From Pseudomonas sp. Bc-h (GTDB taxonomy: Bacteria > Pseudomonadota > Gammaproteobacteria > Pseudomonadales > Pseudomonadaceae), in assembly GCF_002080045.1 (NCBI RefSeq), contig NZ_MUIN01000007.1, forward strand, positions 276,421 to 340,420: a stretch of DNA of 64,000 bases, in the 5' to 3' direction. The notes under the pieces are model-generated. The model was not told the origin of the DNA, did no database searches, and saw only the letters and a list, made by a program, of their open reading frames with translations. Position numbers and translations under genes: made by a program. This document shows positions 8,317 through 16,964 of this stretch, one piece after another. Within the stretch, counting starts at the first letter, position 1. Each line of letters opens with the position of its first letter.

Positions 8317-9216
8317 TCATTCGCGTCCACGCTCCCCGATCATGTCGTAAAGCTGTTGCGCCGCTGCCGACAGCACGCGCCCGCGACGCCTGATCAAACC
8401 GACCGTGCGGCTGACCACAGGATCGACCAACGGCACGCTCACCAGCAGCGGGTGGTCGTCATCAGGCATCGCAAGGCGAGGCACCGCGGCGATGCCCACG
8501 CCGGCCTCGACCAGGCTGACCACGCTCATCACATGCCGCACTTCGCAGAACGAACGCGGCAGGTCGGCACTGTCCGCCAGGGCCAGATCGAGCAGCAAGC
8601 GATTTCCGCTGGCTTTGGCGACGCTCATGTAGTCGTACGCTTTGAGCTCTGCCCAGCTGACTTTTTTGCGTTTGGCCAAGGCATGATCGCGGCGGCAGGC
8701 GACGACGAAGGCTTCTTTCAGCACCGCCTGAAAGTCGATGTTGGCTTCCTGAACACCGATGTAATTCAGGCCGAAATCAGCCTCGTTGCGCACCACGCTG
8801 GACAGCACGTCGCTGGCACCCTCGTCCATGATGCGGATGACGATGCGCGGGTATTGCTCATGAAAGTCCTTGAGCACTTGCGGCAGGAAATAACGCACCA
8901 CTGACGGAACGCAAGCCACGGTGACTTCGCCAGTCATGCGTGCGGCCACCTCTCCCAGCCCGATCAACGACTCATCGAGGCTATTGAGGATGTCCCGCGC
9001 CTTGCGCGCAAAGTCGCGGCCGAAGGCAGTGAGGTCGACCCGGCGCGTGGTGCGTTCGAGCAGGCGCACGCCCATCTTCGCTTCCAGTTTAGAGATCCGC
9101 CGCGACAGCGCGGGTTGCGATAAATGGAGGTCCAGCGCGGCTGCACTGAAGGTTCCCAACTCGGCGACCGCGACAAAGGCGCGCAAATCGCTCATTTCCA
9201 GATTCATGTTTGGCAT
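8317..9216 (-). CDS. LysR-family transcriptional regulator
   Basis: A LysR regulator of about 299 residues, divergent from the MmgE/PrpD gene. The helix-turn-helix is clear (GTFSAAALDLHLSQPALSRR, then KMGVRLLERTTRRV), and the effector domain begins TGEVTVACVPSVVRYFLP. The open frame reaches 9246, but that start (MNCKNLMDLC) has little support; ATG 9216 (MPNMNLEMSDLR) or 9207 (MNLEMSDLR) puts the DNA-binding domain at the normal distance from the N-terminus. By position it most likely controls the adjacent exported MmgE/PrpD protein. Confidence 0.87.
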   Translation of the reverse strand: MPNMNLEMSDLRAFVAVAELGTFSAAALDLHLSQPALSRRISKLEAKMGVRLLERTTRRVDLTAFGRDFARKARDILNSLDESLIGLGEVAARMTGEVTVACVPSVVRYFLPQVLKDFHEQYPRIVIRIMDEGASDVLSSVVRNEADFGLNYIGVQEANIDFQAVLKEAFVVACRRDHALAKRKKVSWAELKAYDYMSVAKASGNRLLLDLALADSADLPRSFCEVRHVMSVVSLVEAGVGIAAVPRLAMPDDDHPLLVSVPLVDPVVSRTVGLIRRRGRVLSAAAQQLYDMIGERGRE

Positions 9217-9327
9217 GCATAGATCCATCAGATTCTTGCAATTCAAATGCTAGCACCGCTGCTTCATGATCGCTGGGTGCTGCTCGGCACGTGTCCTCAA
9301 ACAATCATAAATAATGGAGCGCACCTC

Positions 9328-10809
9328 ATGACTACGATCAATCGACGCGGCCTGCTCAAGGCTGGCGCCATCGCCTCGGTCGCCGCTGCGACACCCGGCC
9401 TGTCCCTTTCAGCCTTGGCCCAGGGGGAGAAAATGAAAGCTGCCGATCCTGCACCCGCGCCCGTTTCAGCGCCTGAACCTGTGACGCGCATCCTGGCCCG
9501 TTACCTGGTCAACGCCCGCTATGAAGACCTTCCCGCCAACGTGCGCAAGGAAGGTACGCGCACGCTGTTGAACTGGGTCGGCGTGGCGGTCGGTGGCTCT
9601 CACCATGAAACGGTGGAGCGCGCGCTGTCTGCGCTCAAGCCGTTTTCCGGCCCGGCGCAGGCGAGTCTTCTGGGCCGCTCTGAGCGTCTGGACATCATGA
9701 ACACGGCGTTCCTGAACGGCGTGGCCAGCCACATTTTCGATTTCGATGACACCCACCTGAAAACCATCATTCACCCCGCAGGCCCGGTGGTGTCAGCGAT
9801 TCTTGCGCTCTCTGAATACCACCCGGTGTCGGGCAAGGACTTCCTCAACGCGGTGGTGCTGGGCGTCGAGACCGAATGCCGGATCGGCAACGCGGTCTAC
9901 CCCAACCACTACGACGTGGGCTGGCACATCACCGGGACCGCCGGGGTGTTCGGCGCAGCAGCGGCGGCCGGGAAGATTCTGGGCCTTACCGAGCAGCAGA
10001 TGGTCTGGGCGCTGGGACTCGCGGCCTCGCAACCGGTGGGCCTGCGTGAATCGTTCGGCTCGATGAACAAGAGTTTCAACCCCGGTCGCGCCGCCAGCAA
10101 CGGCCTGTTCGCAGCGCTGCTGGCCTCCAAGGACTACACCAGTTCCGACGGCATGATCGAAGCCAAACGCGGATGGGCCAACACCATCAGCACCAAGCAG
10201 GATTATCGGGAGATCACCGAGGGCCTGGGCCAGCGTTATGAAGCAGCGCTCAACACCTACAAGCCTTTCGCCTGCGGCATCGTGATCCACCCGGCGCTGG
10301 ACGCGGCGATCCAGCTGCGCAATCAGAACAAGCTGACCGAGGATCAAATCGCGCGCATCGACCTCAAGGTGCATCCGCTGGTCATCGAGCTGACGGGCAA
10401 GAAGACGCCGAAAATCGGTCTGGAGGGCAAGTTCAGCATTTACCACTCCGTGGCCGTGGCGATCATCGAAGGCGCGGCGGGAGAACGGCAGTACAGCGAC
10501 CGCGCAGTCAACGATCCGAAAGTGATCGCTTTGCGCGAACGGGTCACGGCGACGGTCGACCCGGCGATCAAACCGGAACAGGTGGACATGACCATCACCC
10601 TGAAAGACGGCCGCGTGCTGCATAAATTCATCGAACATGCGATCGGCAGTCTGGAAGTGCCGATGAGCGATCAGCAGCTGGAGGCCAAATTCACCGACCT
10701 GGCCAAGGGCATCCTGCCCGACGCTCAAGTGCGCAAATTGATCGACACCTGCTGGTCGGTGGAGAAACTGGCCAATGCGGGGGATATCGCCAAGGCAGCG
10801 GTGGTGTAG
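9328..10809 (+). CDS. MmgE/PrpD-family protein with Tat signal
   Basis: A 493-residue protein of the MmgE/PrpD family, whose known members include 2-methylcitrate dehydratase and cis-aconitate decarboxylase. The start ATG 9328 follows GGAGCGCACCTC, a good ribosome-binding site; the open frame extends further upstream but without support. The N-terminus MTTINRRGLLKAG has the twin-arginine consensus (RRxxLK) and is followed by a hydrophobic Ala-rich stretch ending SLSALAQG, so export as a folded protein is predicted. The family core starts about residue 50 (TRILARYLVNARYEDLP), with conserved IFDFDDTHLK and HPAGPVVSA and later KPFACGIVIHPALDA. Cytosolic PrpD lacks such a leader; the exported form is unusual. 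Regulated probably by the divergent LysR. Confidence 0.87.
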   Translation: MTTINRRGLLKAGAIASVAAATPGLSLSALAQGEKMKAADPAPAPVSAPEPVTRILARYLVNARYEDLPANVRKEGTRTLLNWVGVAVGGSHHETVERALSALKPFSGPAQASLLGRSERLDIMNTAFLNGVASHIFDFDDTHLKTIIHPAGPVVSAILALSEYHPVSGKDFLNAVVLGVETECRIGNAVYPNHYDVGWHITGTAGVFGAAAAAGKILGLTEQQMVWALGLAASQPVGLRESFGSMNKSFNPGRAASNGLFAALLASKDYTSSDGMIEAKRGWANTISTKQDYREITEGLGQRYEAALNTYKPFACGIVIHPALDAAIQLRNQNKLTEDQIARIDLKVHPLVIELTGKKTPKIGLEGKFSIYHSVAVAIIEGAAGERQYSDRAVNDPKVIALRERVTATVDPAIKPEQVDMTITLKDGRVLHKFIEHAIGSLEVPMSDQQLEAKFTDLAKGILPDAQVRKLIDTCWSVEKLANAGDIAKAAVV

Positions 10810-10846
10810 CGTTTGAACGCCACGGCACGGCACAAACGTTGAACCT

Positions 10847-11525
10847 GTGGGAGGGAGCTTGCTCGCGAGAGCTGACGTACATCCACTAAATAAACGTTGA
10901 GGTACTTACGTCTTCGCGAGCAAGCTCCCTCCCACGGTTGATGTGTGTCTTGCCTGGATATCGTAGGATCACATCAAATCCAGGGTTTACCGAGCATCTA
11001 CGGTTCACCACCCAACCCGTGGGAGGGTTCCGGGGTTACGGGGTTACGAGGGCCGCGAAGGCGGCGGGTCAGTCGGCATCAATGTCTCTGATCCACCGCC
11101 TTCGCGAGCAAGCTCCCTCCCACGGTTGATGTGTGTCTGGGTTGGATATCGTAGGATCACATCAAATCCAGGGTTTACCGAGCATCTACGGTTCACCACC
11201 CATCCCGTGGGAGGGTTCCGAGGTTACGAGGGCCGCGAAGGCGCGGGTCAGTCGGCATCAATGTCTCTGATCCACCGCCTTCGCGAGCAAGCTCCCTCCC
11301 ACGGTTGATGTGTGTCTGGCCTGGATATTGTGGATCACATCAAATCCAGGGCCTTGCGCAGGGCTGATGGGCAAGGACGGCCACATGCCGAAAATGGACC
11401 GCACTTCTGCGGCTCACAACCATCCCGTGGGAGGGTTCCGAGGTTACGAGGGCCGCGACGACGCCGGGTCAGTCGGCATCAATGCCTCTGATCCACCGTC
11501 TCCGCGAGCAAGCTCCCTCCCATTG
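10847..11525. repeat. Tandem array of REP-like repeats
   Basis: A non-coding block between the MmgE/PrpD gene and fetA. The motif CGAGCAAGCTCCCTCCCA occurs at about 10916, 11104, 11283 and 11506, and once in reverse at 10847-10871 (GTGGGAGGGAGCTTGCTCGC). Between the copies a longer unit is repeated: CACGGTTGATGTGTGTCT, GGATCACATCAAATCCAGGG, CATCCCGTGGGAGGGTTCCG and GGGTCAGTCGGCATCAATG. The repeat period is 188, then 179, then about 221 bases. Short open frames across it (10938-11129, 11126-11308) merely translate the repeat. This is a multi-copy REP/REPIN cluster amplified in place. Confidence 0.85.
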
Positions 11526-11608
11526 ATTCATTCAGCCCCCGTGTCTGCTACGGCTGAATGGGCAATAATACAAAACCTCTGCCCATGCCCGCCCGGTAAG
11601 GAATCACT

Positions 11609-12322
11609 GTGTCGTCGAGCACCTCATTTCCTACCCCGAAACCCCAGGCCCTGCTCGATGTCAGGCAATTGAGTCGTCTCGACCCGACCGGCGTCACCCA
11701 ACTCCTCAAACCTACCGACTTTGTGCTGATGCCTGGCGCGCAGATTGCGATCACCGGCCCCTCGGGATCTGGCAAAAGCGTGTTCCTGCGCACGCTGGCA
11801 ATGCTCGACGCACCGGCCAGCGGCGAGATTCTGTGGCAGCATCAACCTGTGCCGAACGACATGATTCCTGCCTACCGCACCTGCGTTTGCTATCTGGCAC
11901 AGCGCCCGGCATTGATCGAAGGCACGGTGCTGGACAACCTGCAGTTCCCGTACACCCTGAGAAGCCTGCGCAAACGCACCTTCAACCTGAACGTCGCGAC
12001 CGATCTGCTGGCTAAGGCTGGCAAGGACGCGTCATTCCTGAGCAAGCCTGCCGGGGATCTTTCCGGTGGCGAATCGCAGATCATCGCGCTGGTACGCGCA
12101 CTGCAACTGGAGCCGCAGGTGATGCTCTTCGACGAACCCACCTCGGCCCTCGACCCGCAATCGGCGGGCGCAGTCGAATCCCTGGTGCGGCACTGGTTCG
12201 ACGCTGGCGCTGGCTCGCGCGCTTATATCTGGGTGTCCCACGACCCGCAACAGGCCAGGCGCATGAGCACAGTGCACCTGACGATGAACAAAGGCGTGTT
12301 GCTGTCGGGAGATGCCCCATGA
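11609..12322 (+). CDS. fetA: Iron-export ABC transporter ATPase FetA
   Basis: A 237-residue ABC ATPase. Walker A is [12 protein letters not shown] (about residue 50), the signature is DLSGGESQIIAL and Walker B is [12 protein letters not shown]. The order, size and partner match FetA (YbbL) of the FetAB system, which in E. coli exports iron and protects against peroxide stress. The start is GTG 11609, preceded by TAAGGAATCACT. The stop overlaps the fetB start (ATGA). The repeat array ends about 80 bases upstream. Confidence 0.83.
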   Translation: MSSSTSFPTPKPQALLDVRQLSRLDPTGVTQLLKPTDFVLMPGAQIAITGPSGSGKSVFLRTLAMLDAPASGEILWQHQPVPNDMIPAYRTCVCYLAQRPALIEGTVLDNLQFPYTLRSLRKRTFNLNVATDLLAKAGKDASFLSKPAGDLSGGESQIIALVRALQLEPQVMLFDEPTSALDPQSAGAVESLVRHWFDAGAGSRAYIWVSHDPQQARRMSTVHLTMNKGVLLSGDAP

Positions 12323-13113
12323 ATTATCAGAATCTGACCGCCATCGACCTGGCCATCGCCGCCACGCTGATGCTCATCAATGGCGCGCTGTCGGTGATGC
12401 TCAAGCTCGGTCTGGAGCGCCAGCTACTCTGGGCCTCGATTCGTACCGTGGTCCAGCTGTTGGCCGTGGGTTACGTCCTCGGCTGGGTGTTCGCCAATGC
12501 GCACTGGTACGTGGTGTTGCCGCTGATGTGCCTGATGACTCTGGTCGCTGGGATTTCGGCGGCAGGCCGAGGCAAACGCACCTACGCCGGGCAATTGATC
12601 GACAGCGTGCTGTCGGTCTGGAGCAGTTCCTGGCTGGTCGCCGCCATCGGTTTGTTCGTGGTCATTCACATCCGCCCGTGGTACGAGCCGCAATATGCGA
12701 TCCCGATTCTGGGGATGATTCTGGGTAATACGCTGACCGCCGTTTCACTGGGAATGGAGCGCATGACTCAGGAATTGACCTCAGGTCGCACTACCATCGA
12801 GATGATTCTTGCGCTGGGTGGAACCCGTTGGGAAGCCGCGCAATCGGCGGCGCGATCAGCAGTGCGAGCCGGGATGATGCCGACGCTGAACCAGATGACC
12901 GTGGTCGGCATCGTCAGCCTGCCAGGCATGATGACCGGTCAGGTCCTGGCCGGACAGGACCCCGAAAGCGCAGTGCGTTATCAGATCATGATCATGTTCC
13001 TGATCGCTGCCGGCTCGGCGTTGGGTACTGTCTGCGCGGTGTTGCTGACGTTTCGGCGGCTGTTCTCGGCGGATCATCGATTCATGATTCATCGCTTGGT
13101 GGTGCGCACTTGA
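12319..13113 (+). CDS. fetB: Iron-export ABC transporter permease FetB
   Basis: A 264-residue inner-membrane permease of the UPF0014/FetB (YbbM) family, with about six to seven predicted membrane segments. Family hallmarks are VQLLAVGYVLGWVF, a GMILGNTLTAVSLGMER loop, LGGTRWEAAQSAARSAVRAG (the coupling helix) and VVGIVSLPGMMTGQVLAG. The last segment is positively charged at its end. It overlaps fetA by four bases, so the two subunits are made together. It should move iron out of the cytosol with FetA. Confidence 0.87.
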   Translation: MNYQNLTAIDLAIAATLMLINGALSVMLKLGLERQLLWASIRTVVQLLAVGYVLGWVFANAHWYVVLPLMCLMTLVAGISAAGRGKRTYAGQLIDSVLSVWSSSWLVAAIGLFVVIHIRPWYEPQYAIPILGMILGNTLTAVSLGMERMTQELTSGRTTIEMILALGGTRWEAAQSAARSAVRAGMMPTLNQMTVVGIVSLPGMMTGQVLAGQDPESAVRYQIMIMFLIAAGSALGTVCAVLLTFRRLFSADHRFMIHRLVVRT

Positions 13114-13191
13114 GGGGTCAGGCGTGGCCGTCACGAATCAGTCATAAACTAGTAGTATTCTGCCATCATCTCGCGGCAGGAAATTCAAGCA

Positions 13192-15534
13192 GTGATCCGC
13201 CGATCTTTCTCTTCCCTCAGCTTTCTGCAACTGCTGCTCATGACCCTGTGCGCCGCAACGCTGGTGTTTCTGTGGGCGCTGTATTTTCAGCAAAAAGCCA
13301 CGTCGCACCATGAAGCGCTGGCGGCCAAATCCGCTGAACACCTGAACCTGGCAACGATCGCCGCAGAGAACCTGCGCCAGCTCGTCGACCGCGCCCAGGC
13401 CATCGGCAGGGTCACTCGCGGCGACATGGATGACCTCGGCCAACGCCATCGCGGGCTGGTGCGCATGCTCGCCGAAGACCCGGTGTTCAAACGCATGAGC
13501 CTGTACGACAACGACGGCCAATTGTTATCCGCCAGCCATTTCGACGAGCCTCGCCAGTTGTCTGCCGATTGGCTGGCGCAGTTGCAAACACACGCCGAGC
13601 ACTATGGCTACAAAGCGCTCTTGCCCGATATCGCGCCCTCCCAGACCAATGCGTTGTTGCCCAGTTGGCGCTTGCCGTTTCTGTTGCCGCTGATCGACTC
13701 TGCAACCGGCAAGATGGACAGCATTCTGGTGGTGCAGCTGGATGTGGGCTACATCGCTGCGCTGTTCGAACACATCGATCTAGGCCAGACCGGCCTGATG
13801 CGTCTGCTGGACAACGACGGCCGCGAACGGCTGCGCATCAGCAGCAGCGGCGTGGTGGTGGCCGGTGAGTCGATGGCACCTGACCTGCCAGGCAAAGGCG
13901 AATCGTCAGGCAGGCTGGTTCAACAGGCCGGGCCCAGCGTTTACCAGAGCATGTATCTGCGGGTGCCACAGCGCGGTTTCAGCGTGATGGTGAGCCAGGC
14001 CGAGGACGAGATTCTCGCCTCTTCGCGCCTTACCTATCAGCGCCAACTGTGGCTGAACCTGTGCATGACGGTGCTGTTGCTGGGCAGTCTGTTCTGGACC
14101 TTGCGCGTACTGCGCAACCGTCAGGAGGCGTTCAATGCGCTGGAAGACGCGCAGCAGGTGAATCAGCAGTTGATCGATCGCCTCGAAGAAGAGCACCGGC
14201 GCAGCAGTCACGCCGCCGCCACCGACCACCTGAGCGGGTTGCACAACCGACGTCAGTTCCTTGATGTCGCTGCGCGCACCCTGTCCACCCAGCGCGGTAA
14301 GCGGCGCCTGATGGCCATTCTGTTCATCGACATGGACCGCTTCAAATCCATCAACGATTCGCTGGGCCACAAGGTCGGCGACATGCTGCTGCAAGCCGTG
14401 GCCGGGCGCATCAGCCGTATGCTGGAGACCGACGATGAGGCTGCGCGGTTTGGCGGCGATGAATTCGTCGTGCTGCTGGCGGGCGAGCGCTCCGAAGATC
14501 AGATCGATGCCTGGGTCCGGACATTGGTGCAAAAACTGTCGGCGATCTACTCCCTCGGCGAACACGAAGTCACCACGAGCCCAAGCGTCGGCGTGAGCAT
14601 TTGCCCGCGCGACGGTCAGGATGTCGAAGACCTGATTCGCAGCGCCGATGCCGCCATGTACTCGGCCAAGCGTGCAGGCCGTGGGCAATACCGCTTCTTC
14701 GACCCCTCGCTGAACGTGGCCGACGTCGAGGAATTCATTCTGGAGCAGGCTTTCGGCAGCGCGCTGAAGGAACGCCAATTCGTCCTGCATTACCAGCCAC
14801 AGGTTCGTCTGGACTCGATGCTCGTCGATGGCTACGAGGCGTTGGTGCGCTGGGAACATCCCGAGTTCGGCCTGCTCTATCCCGACCGCTTTATCTCACT
14901 GGCCGAGCGCAGCGGTTTCATCATCGCACTGGGTTGGGAAGTGCTGCGCCTGGCCTGCGAAACCCTGGAACTCTGGCAGTCGGAAGGGCGCGAACTGCGA
15001 CTGGCAGTCAACGTCTCGGCGCTGCAATTGCACCAGCACGATTTCAGCGACCGGGTGCTCGCCAAGCTCGCCCGTCACGGCATCGAACCGCAGTGGATGG
15101 AGCTGGAGATCACCGAGACTGCCTTGCTCGATCAGGAGGGACGCGCCATCGAGCATCTGCAACGCCTGCGCGATGCCGGGATGAACATCAGCCTCGACGA
15201 TTTCGGCAAGGGTTACGCCGGGTTCGCTCACCTGCAATCGCTGCCACTGACCAAGCTGAAGATCGACCGCACACTGATCGCCCCACTGTCCAACAGCCCC
15301 GACGACAGCCCCATCGTCTCGTCCACCATTATTCTCGCCAAGCGCCTGGGACTGGTGGTGGTCGCCGAAGGCGTGGAAACCCGCGAGCAAGTGGTGTGCC
15401 TGAAGCTGGCTGGCTGCGATATCGCCCAGGGCTATCACTTCAGCCGGCCGTTATCGGTGCCACAACTGCGTGAATACCCGCCGTTCGCCAATGCGGCACT
15501 CAAGGATGAACGGGAAAAAACATGCGTTCCGTAA
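13192..15534 (+). CDS. Membrane-bound GGDEF-EAL protein
   Basis: A 780-residue inner-membrane protein, predicted to make and/or break cyclic di-GMP. A first membrane segment lies at residues 10-30; then a periplasmic sensor region of about 250 residues; a second membrane segment around 290-305 (LNLCMTVLLLGSLFWTL); a short coiled coil; a GGDEF domain with intact ARFGGDEF (about 421-425); and an EAL domain with EALVRW (about 549), NVSALQL, LEITETALL, DDFGKGYAGF, KLKIDRTLI and VAEGVET. Both catalytic sets look intact; the RxxD inhibitory site is degenerate (ETDD). The start is GTG 13192. The 3' end overlaps the next gene, a periplasmic binding protein, which may be its ligand-carrying partner. 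Confidence 0.88.
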   Translation: MIRRSFSSLSFLQLLLMTLCAATLVFLWALYFQQKATSHHEALAAKSAEHLNLATIAAENLRQLVDRAQAIGRVTRGDMDDLGQRHRGLVRMLAEDPVFKRMSLYDNDGQLLSASHFDEPRQLSADWLAQLQTHAEHYGYKALLPDIAPSQTNALLPSWRLPFLLPLIDSATGKMDSILVVQLDVGYIAALFEHIDLGQTGLMRLLDNDGRERLRISSSGVVVAGESMAPDLPGKGESSGRLVQQAGPSVYQSMYLRVPQRGFSVMVSQAEDEILASSRLTYQRQLWLNLCMTVLLLGSLFWTLRVLRNRQEAFNALEDAQQVNQQLIDRLEEEHRRSSHAAATDHLSGLHNRRQFLDVAARTLSTQRGKRRLMAILFIDMDRFKSINDSLGHKVGDMLLQAVAGRISRMLETDDEAARFGGDEFVVLLAGERSEDQIDAWVRTLVQKLSAIYSLGEHEVTTSPSVGVSICPRDGQDVEDLIRSADAAMYSAKRAGRGQYRFFDPSLNVADVEEFILEQAFGSALKERQFVLHYQPQVRLDSMLVDGYEALVRWEHPEFGLLYPDRFISLAERSGFIIALGWEVLRLACETLELWQSEGRELRLAVNVSALQLHQHDFSDRVLAKLARHGIEPQWMELEITETALLDQEGRAIEHLQRLRDAGMNISLDDFGKGYAGFAHLQSLPLTKLKIDRTLIAPLSNSPDDSPIVSSTIILAKRLGLVVVAEGVETREQVVCLKLAGCDIAQGYHFSRPLSVPQLREYPPFANAALKDEREKTCVP

Positions 15535-16397
15535 CCTGTCTCATCGCTTTGCTGGCAGCGCTGTTGCTGGCGCCTGTGGTTCAAGCCGCTCAATGCACGC
15601 AACAGAGCCTGCGCATCGCCGTCATCCCGAAAAAAAGCATGGAAGAATTGCTCCAGGAGCAGAGGCCGTTGATCGAGCGGCTCAGCAAGGCGACCGGTAT
15701 TGCGGTGGAAATCGTGCCCTCCTCGTCTTACGAAAGCGTGGTCGATGCGATTGTCTCTGGCGGCGTCGACATTGCCTGGCTGGGGCCGGCGTCCTACATG
15801 CTCGCCTACCAGCGTGATCCGCGCATCGAGCCCTTCGCCAGCCTCACCATCAGCCACGGCTATTTCACACCGGCCGGTCATCACTATCAGGCGCTGCTGC
15901 TGGCTGGAAGCAAAGTCCCCGACATCGAGGCACTTCGCGGCAAGCGAGTGGTATTGACGGACCCGGCCAGCACCTCGGGCAATATCGTGCCAAACGCCGA
16001 GTTCTCGGCCGTAGTGGGCCTGCCGCTGGCGCAGTTTTTCGGTGCTGTCGCGTACTCAGGCTCCCACGACAAATCGCTGGATGCGCTACTGGCTGGCAAG
16101 GCGGACGCGGTGTTTGTCTCAAGCGTGCGAGCCGACGAATACATCAACCGGGGCCTGATCGGGCGCGACACCTTCAAGGTCCTGTGGCGTTCGGCGCCGA
16201 TCTATTACGACCCGTTCGTCTTCAGCGGCACCTTATGCGGCGCTCTCAAGGAACGCATCCGCAACGCAATGCTCAACGATCAGCAAGGCCTGGCGCAATT
16301 TCTCGACTCCCAGGAAGCCTCCGGCATCGTCCCGGTCAGCCACGCCGAATACGCGCCCCTGCTGCGCATGATGGAAGCGGCGCCAACGGCGCGATGA
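15522..16397 (+). CDS. PhnD-like periplasmic binding protein
   Basis: A 291-residue secreted binding protein. The signal peptide is MRSVTCLIALLAALLLAP ending VQAAQ. The mature part follows the phosphate/phosphite/phosphonate-binding (PhnD) fold: SLRIAVIPKKS, then YESVVDAIVSGGVDIAWLGPASY and LTDPASTSGNIVPN, then LLAGKADAVFVSS. No ABC permease or ATPase gene is nearby. Instead, its first 13 bases overlap the end of the GGDEF-EAL gene, so the two are co-translated. A signalling role, delivering ligand state to the sensor domain of that protein, is inferred by analogy with NspS-MbaA of Vibrio. The ligand could be an oxyanion or something else. Confidence 0.82.
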   Translation: MRSVTCLIALLAALLLAPVVQAAQCTQQSLRIAVIPKKSMEELLQEQRPLIERLSKATGIAVEIVPSSSYESVVDAIVSGGVDIAWLGPASYMLAYQRDPRIEPFASLTISHGYFTPAGHHYQALLLAGSKVPDIEALRGKRVVLTDPASTSGNIVPNAEFSAVVGLPLAQFFGAVAYSGSHDKSLDALLAGKADAVFVSSVRADEYINRGLIGRDTFKVLWRSAPIYYDPFVFSGTLCGALKERIRNAMLNDQQGLAQFLDSQEASGIVPVSHAEYAPLLRMMEAAPTAR

Positions 16398-16404
16398 CAA
16401 TGGC

Positions 16405-16926
16405 TCAGGCGGCTTCAGGTTCCAGCGCTGCGAGATACAAATCGCGATAGGCGCTCACCAGTTGCTCCAGCGAGAACCCCAGGTTTCGCCCGCTGGGATT
16501 AGGCAGCACCCAAACCTCGGCATTGCCGAACGTCACACCCTGACGCCCCCATTTCAGCTCATTCTGTCCGGATAATGCGGCATACGCAGCCTTGCCCAGA
16601 AAAGCCACGAAACGCGGCGCGCAGCGGGCGATCTTCTGTTCGAAATCCGCCGCCGCTGCCTTGAACTCCTGTAACGAGAGCTGATCCGCCCGCGCAGTGG
16701 GCCGCGCGACCACCGCTGTGAGCCCGCATCGATAGTGCAGAATCGAGCGGTCATCCTCAGGGCGCAGTTCTTCTAACGTAAAACCGGCCAGATGCAACGT
16801 GCGCCAGAAACGATTGCCCCGACCCGCGAAATGCCGCCCTTGGGCAGCGGCGGTGATGCCCGGGTTGATGCCACAGAAAATCACGGCCAGATTTCCTGCG
16901 ACGATGTCTTTCAGGCCTTCAGCCAA
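16405..16926 (-). CDS. mug: G/U mismatch-specific DNA glycosylase
   Basis: A 173-residue Mug-type glycosylase that removes uracil or ethenocytosine from mispairs. The family motifs are VIFCGINPGI (active-site strand with the catalytic Asn), GNRFWRTLH and VLPNPSGRN (intercalation loop). The length is normal. The start appears to be TTG 16926, since GAGGTGTGCA lies directly before it and there is no suitable ATG. It is 38 bases after the TetR stop on the same strand and may be co-transcribed with it by chance of position. Confidence 0.88.
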   Translation of the reverse strand: MAEGLKDIVAGNLAVIFCGINPGITAAAQGRHFAGRGNRFWRTLHLAGFTLEELRPEDDRSILHYRCGLTAVVARPTARADQLSLQEFKAAAADFEQKIARCAPRFVAFLGKAAYAALSGQNELKWGRQGVTFGNAEVWVLPNPSGRNLGFSLEQLVSAYRDLYLAALEPEAA

Positions 16927-16964
16927 TGCACACCTCGTTCAACCGACAAGGATCGGGGGGATCG

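Noticed and set aside
7278..8330. 350-residue minus-strand frame
   Set aside because: Antisense to a clear LysR gene and overlaps both neighbours.
9793..10833. 346-residue minus-strand frame
   Set aside because: Shadow of the MmgE/PrpD gene, with no domain.
10938..11672. Three similar small plus-strand frames
   Set aside because: They are translations of the tandem repeat; their similarity comes from the DNA repeat, not from protein selection.
13906..14859. 317-residue minus-strand frame
   Set aside because: Antisense to the GGDEF domain, no pattern.
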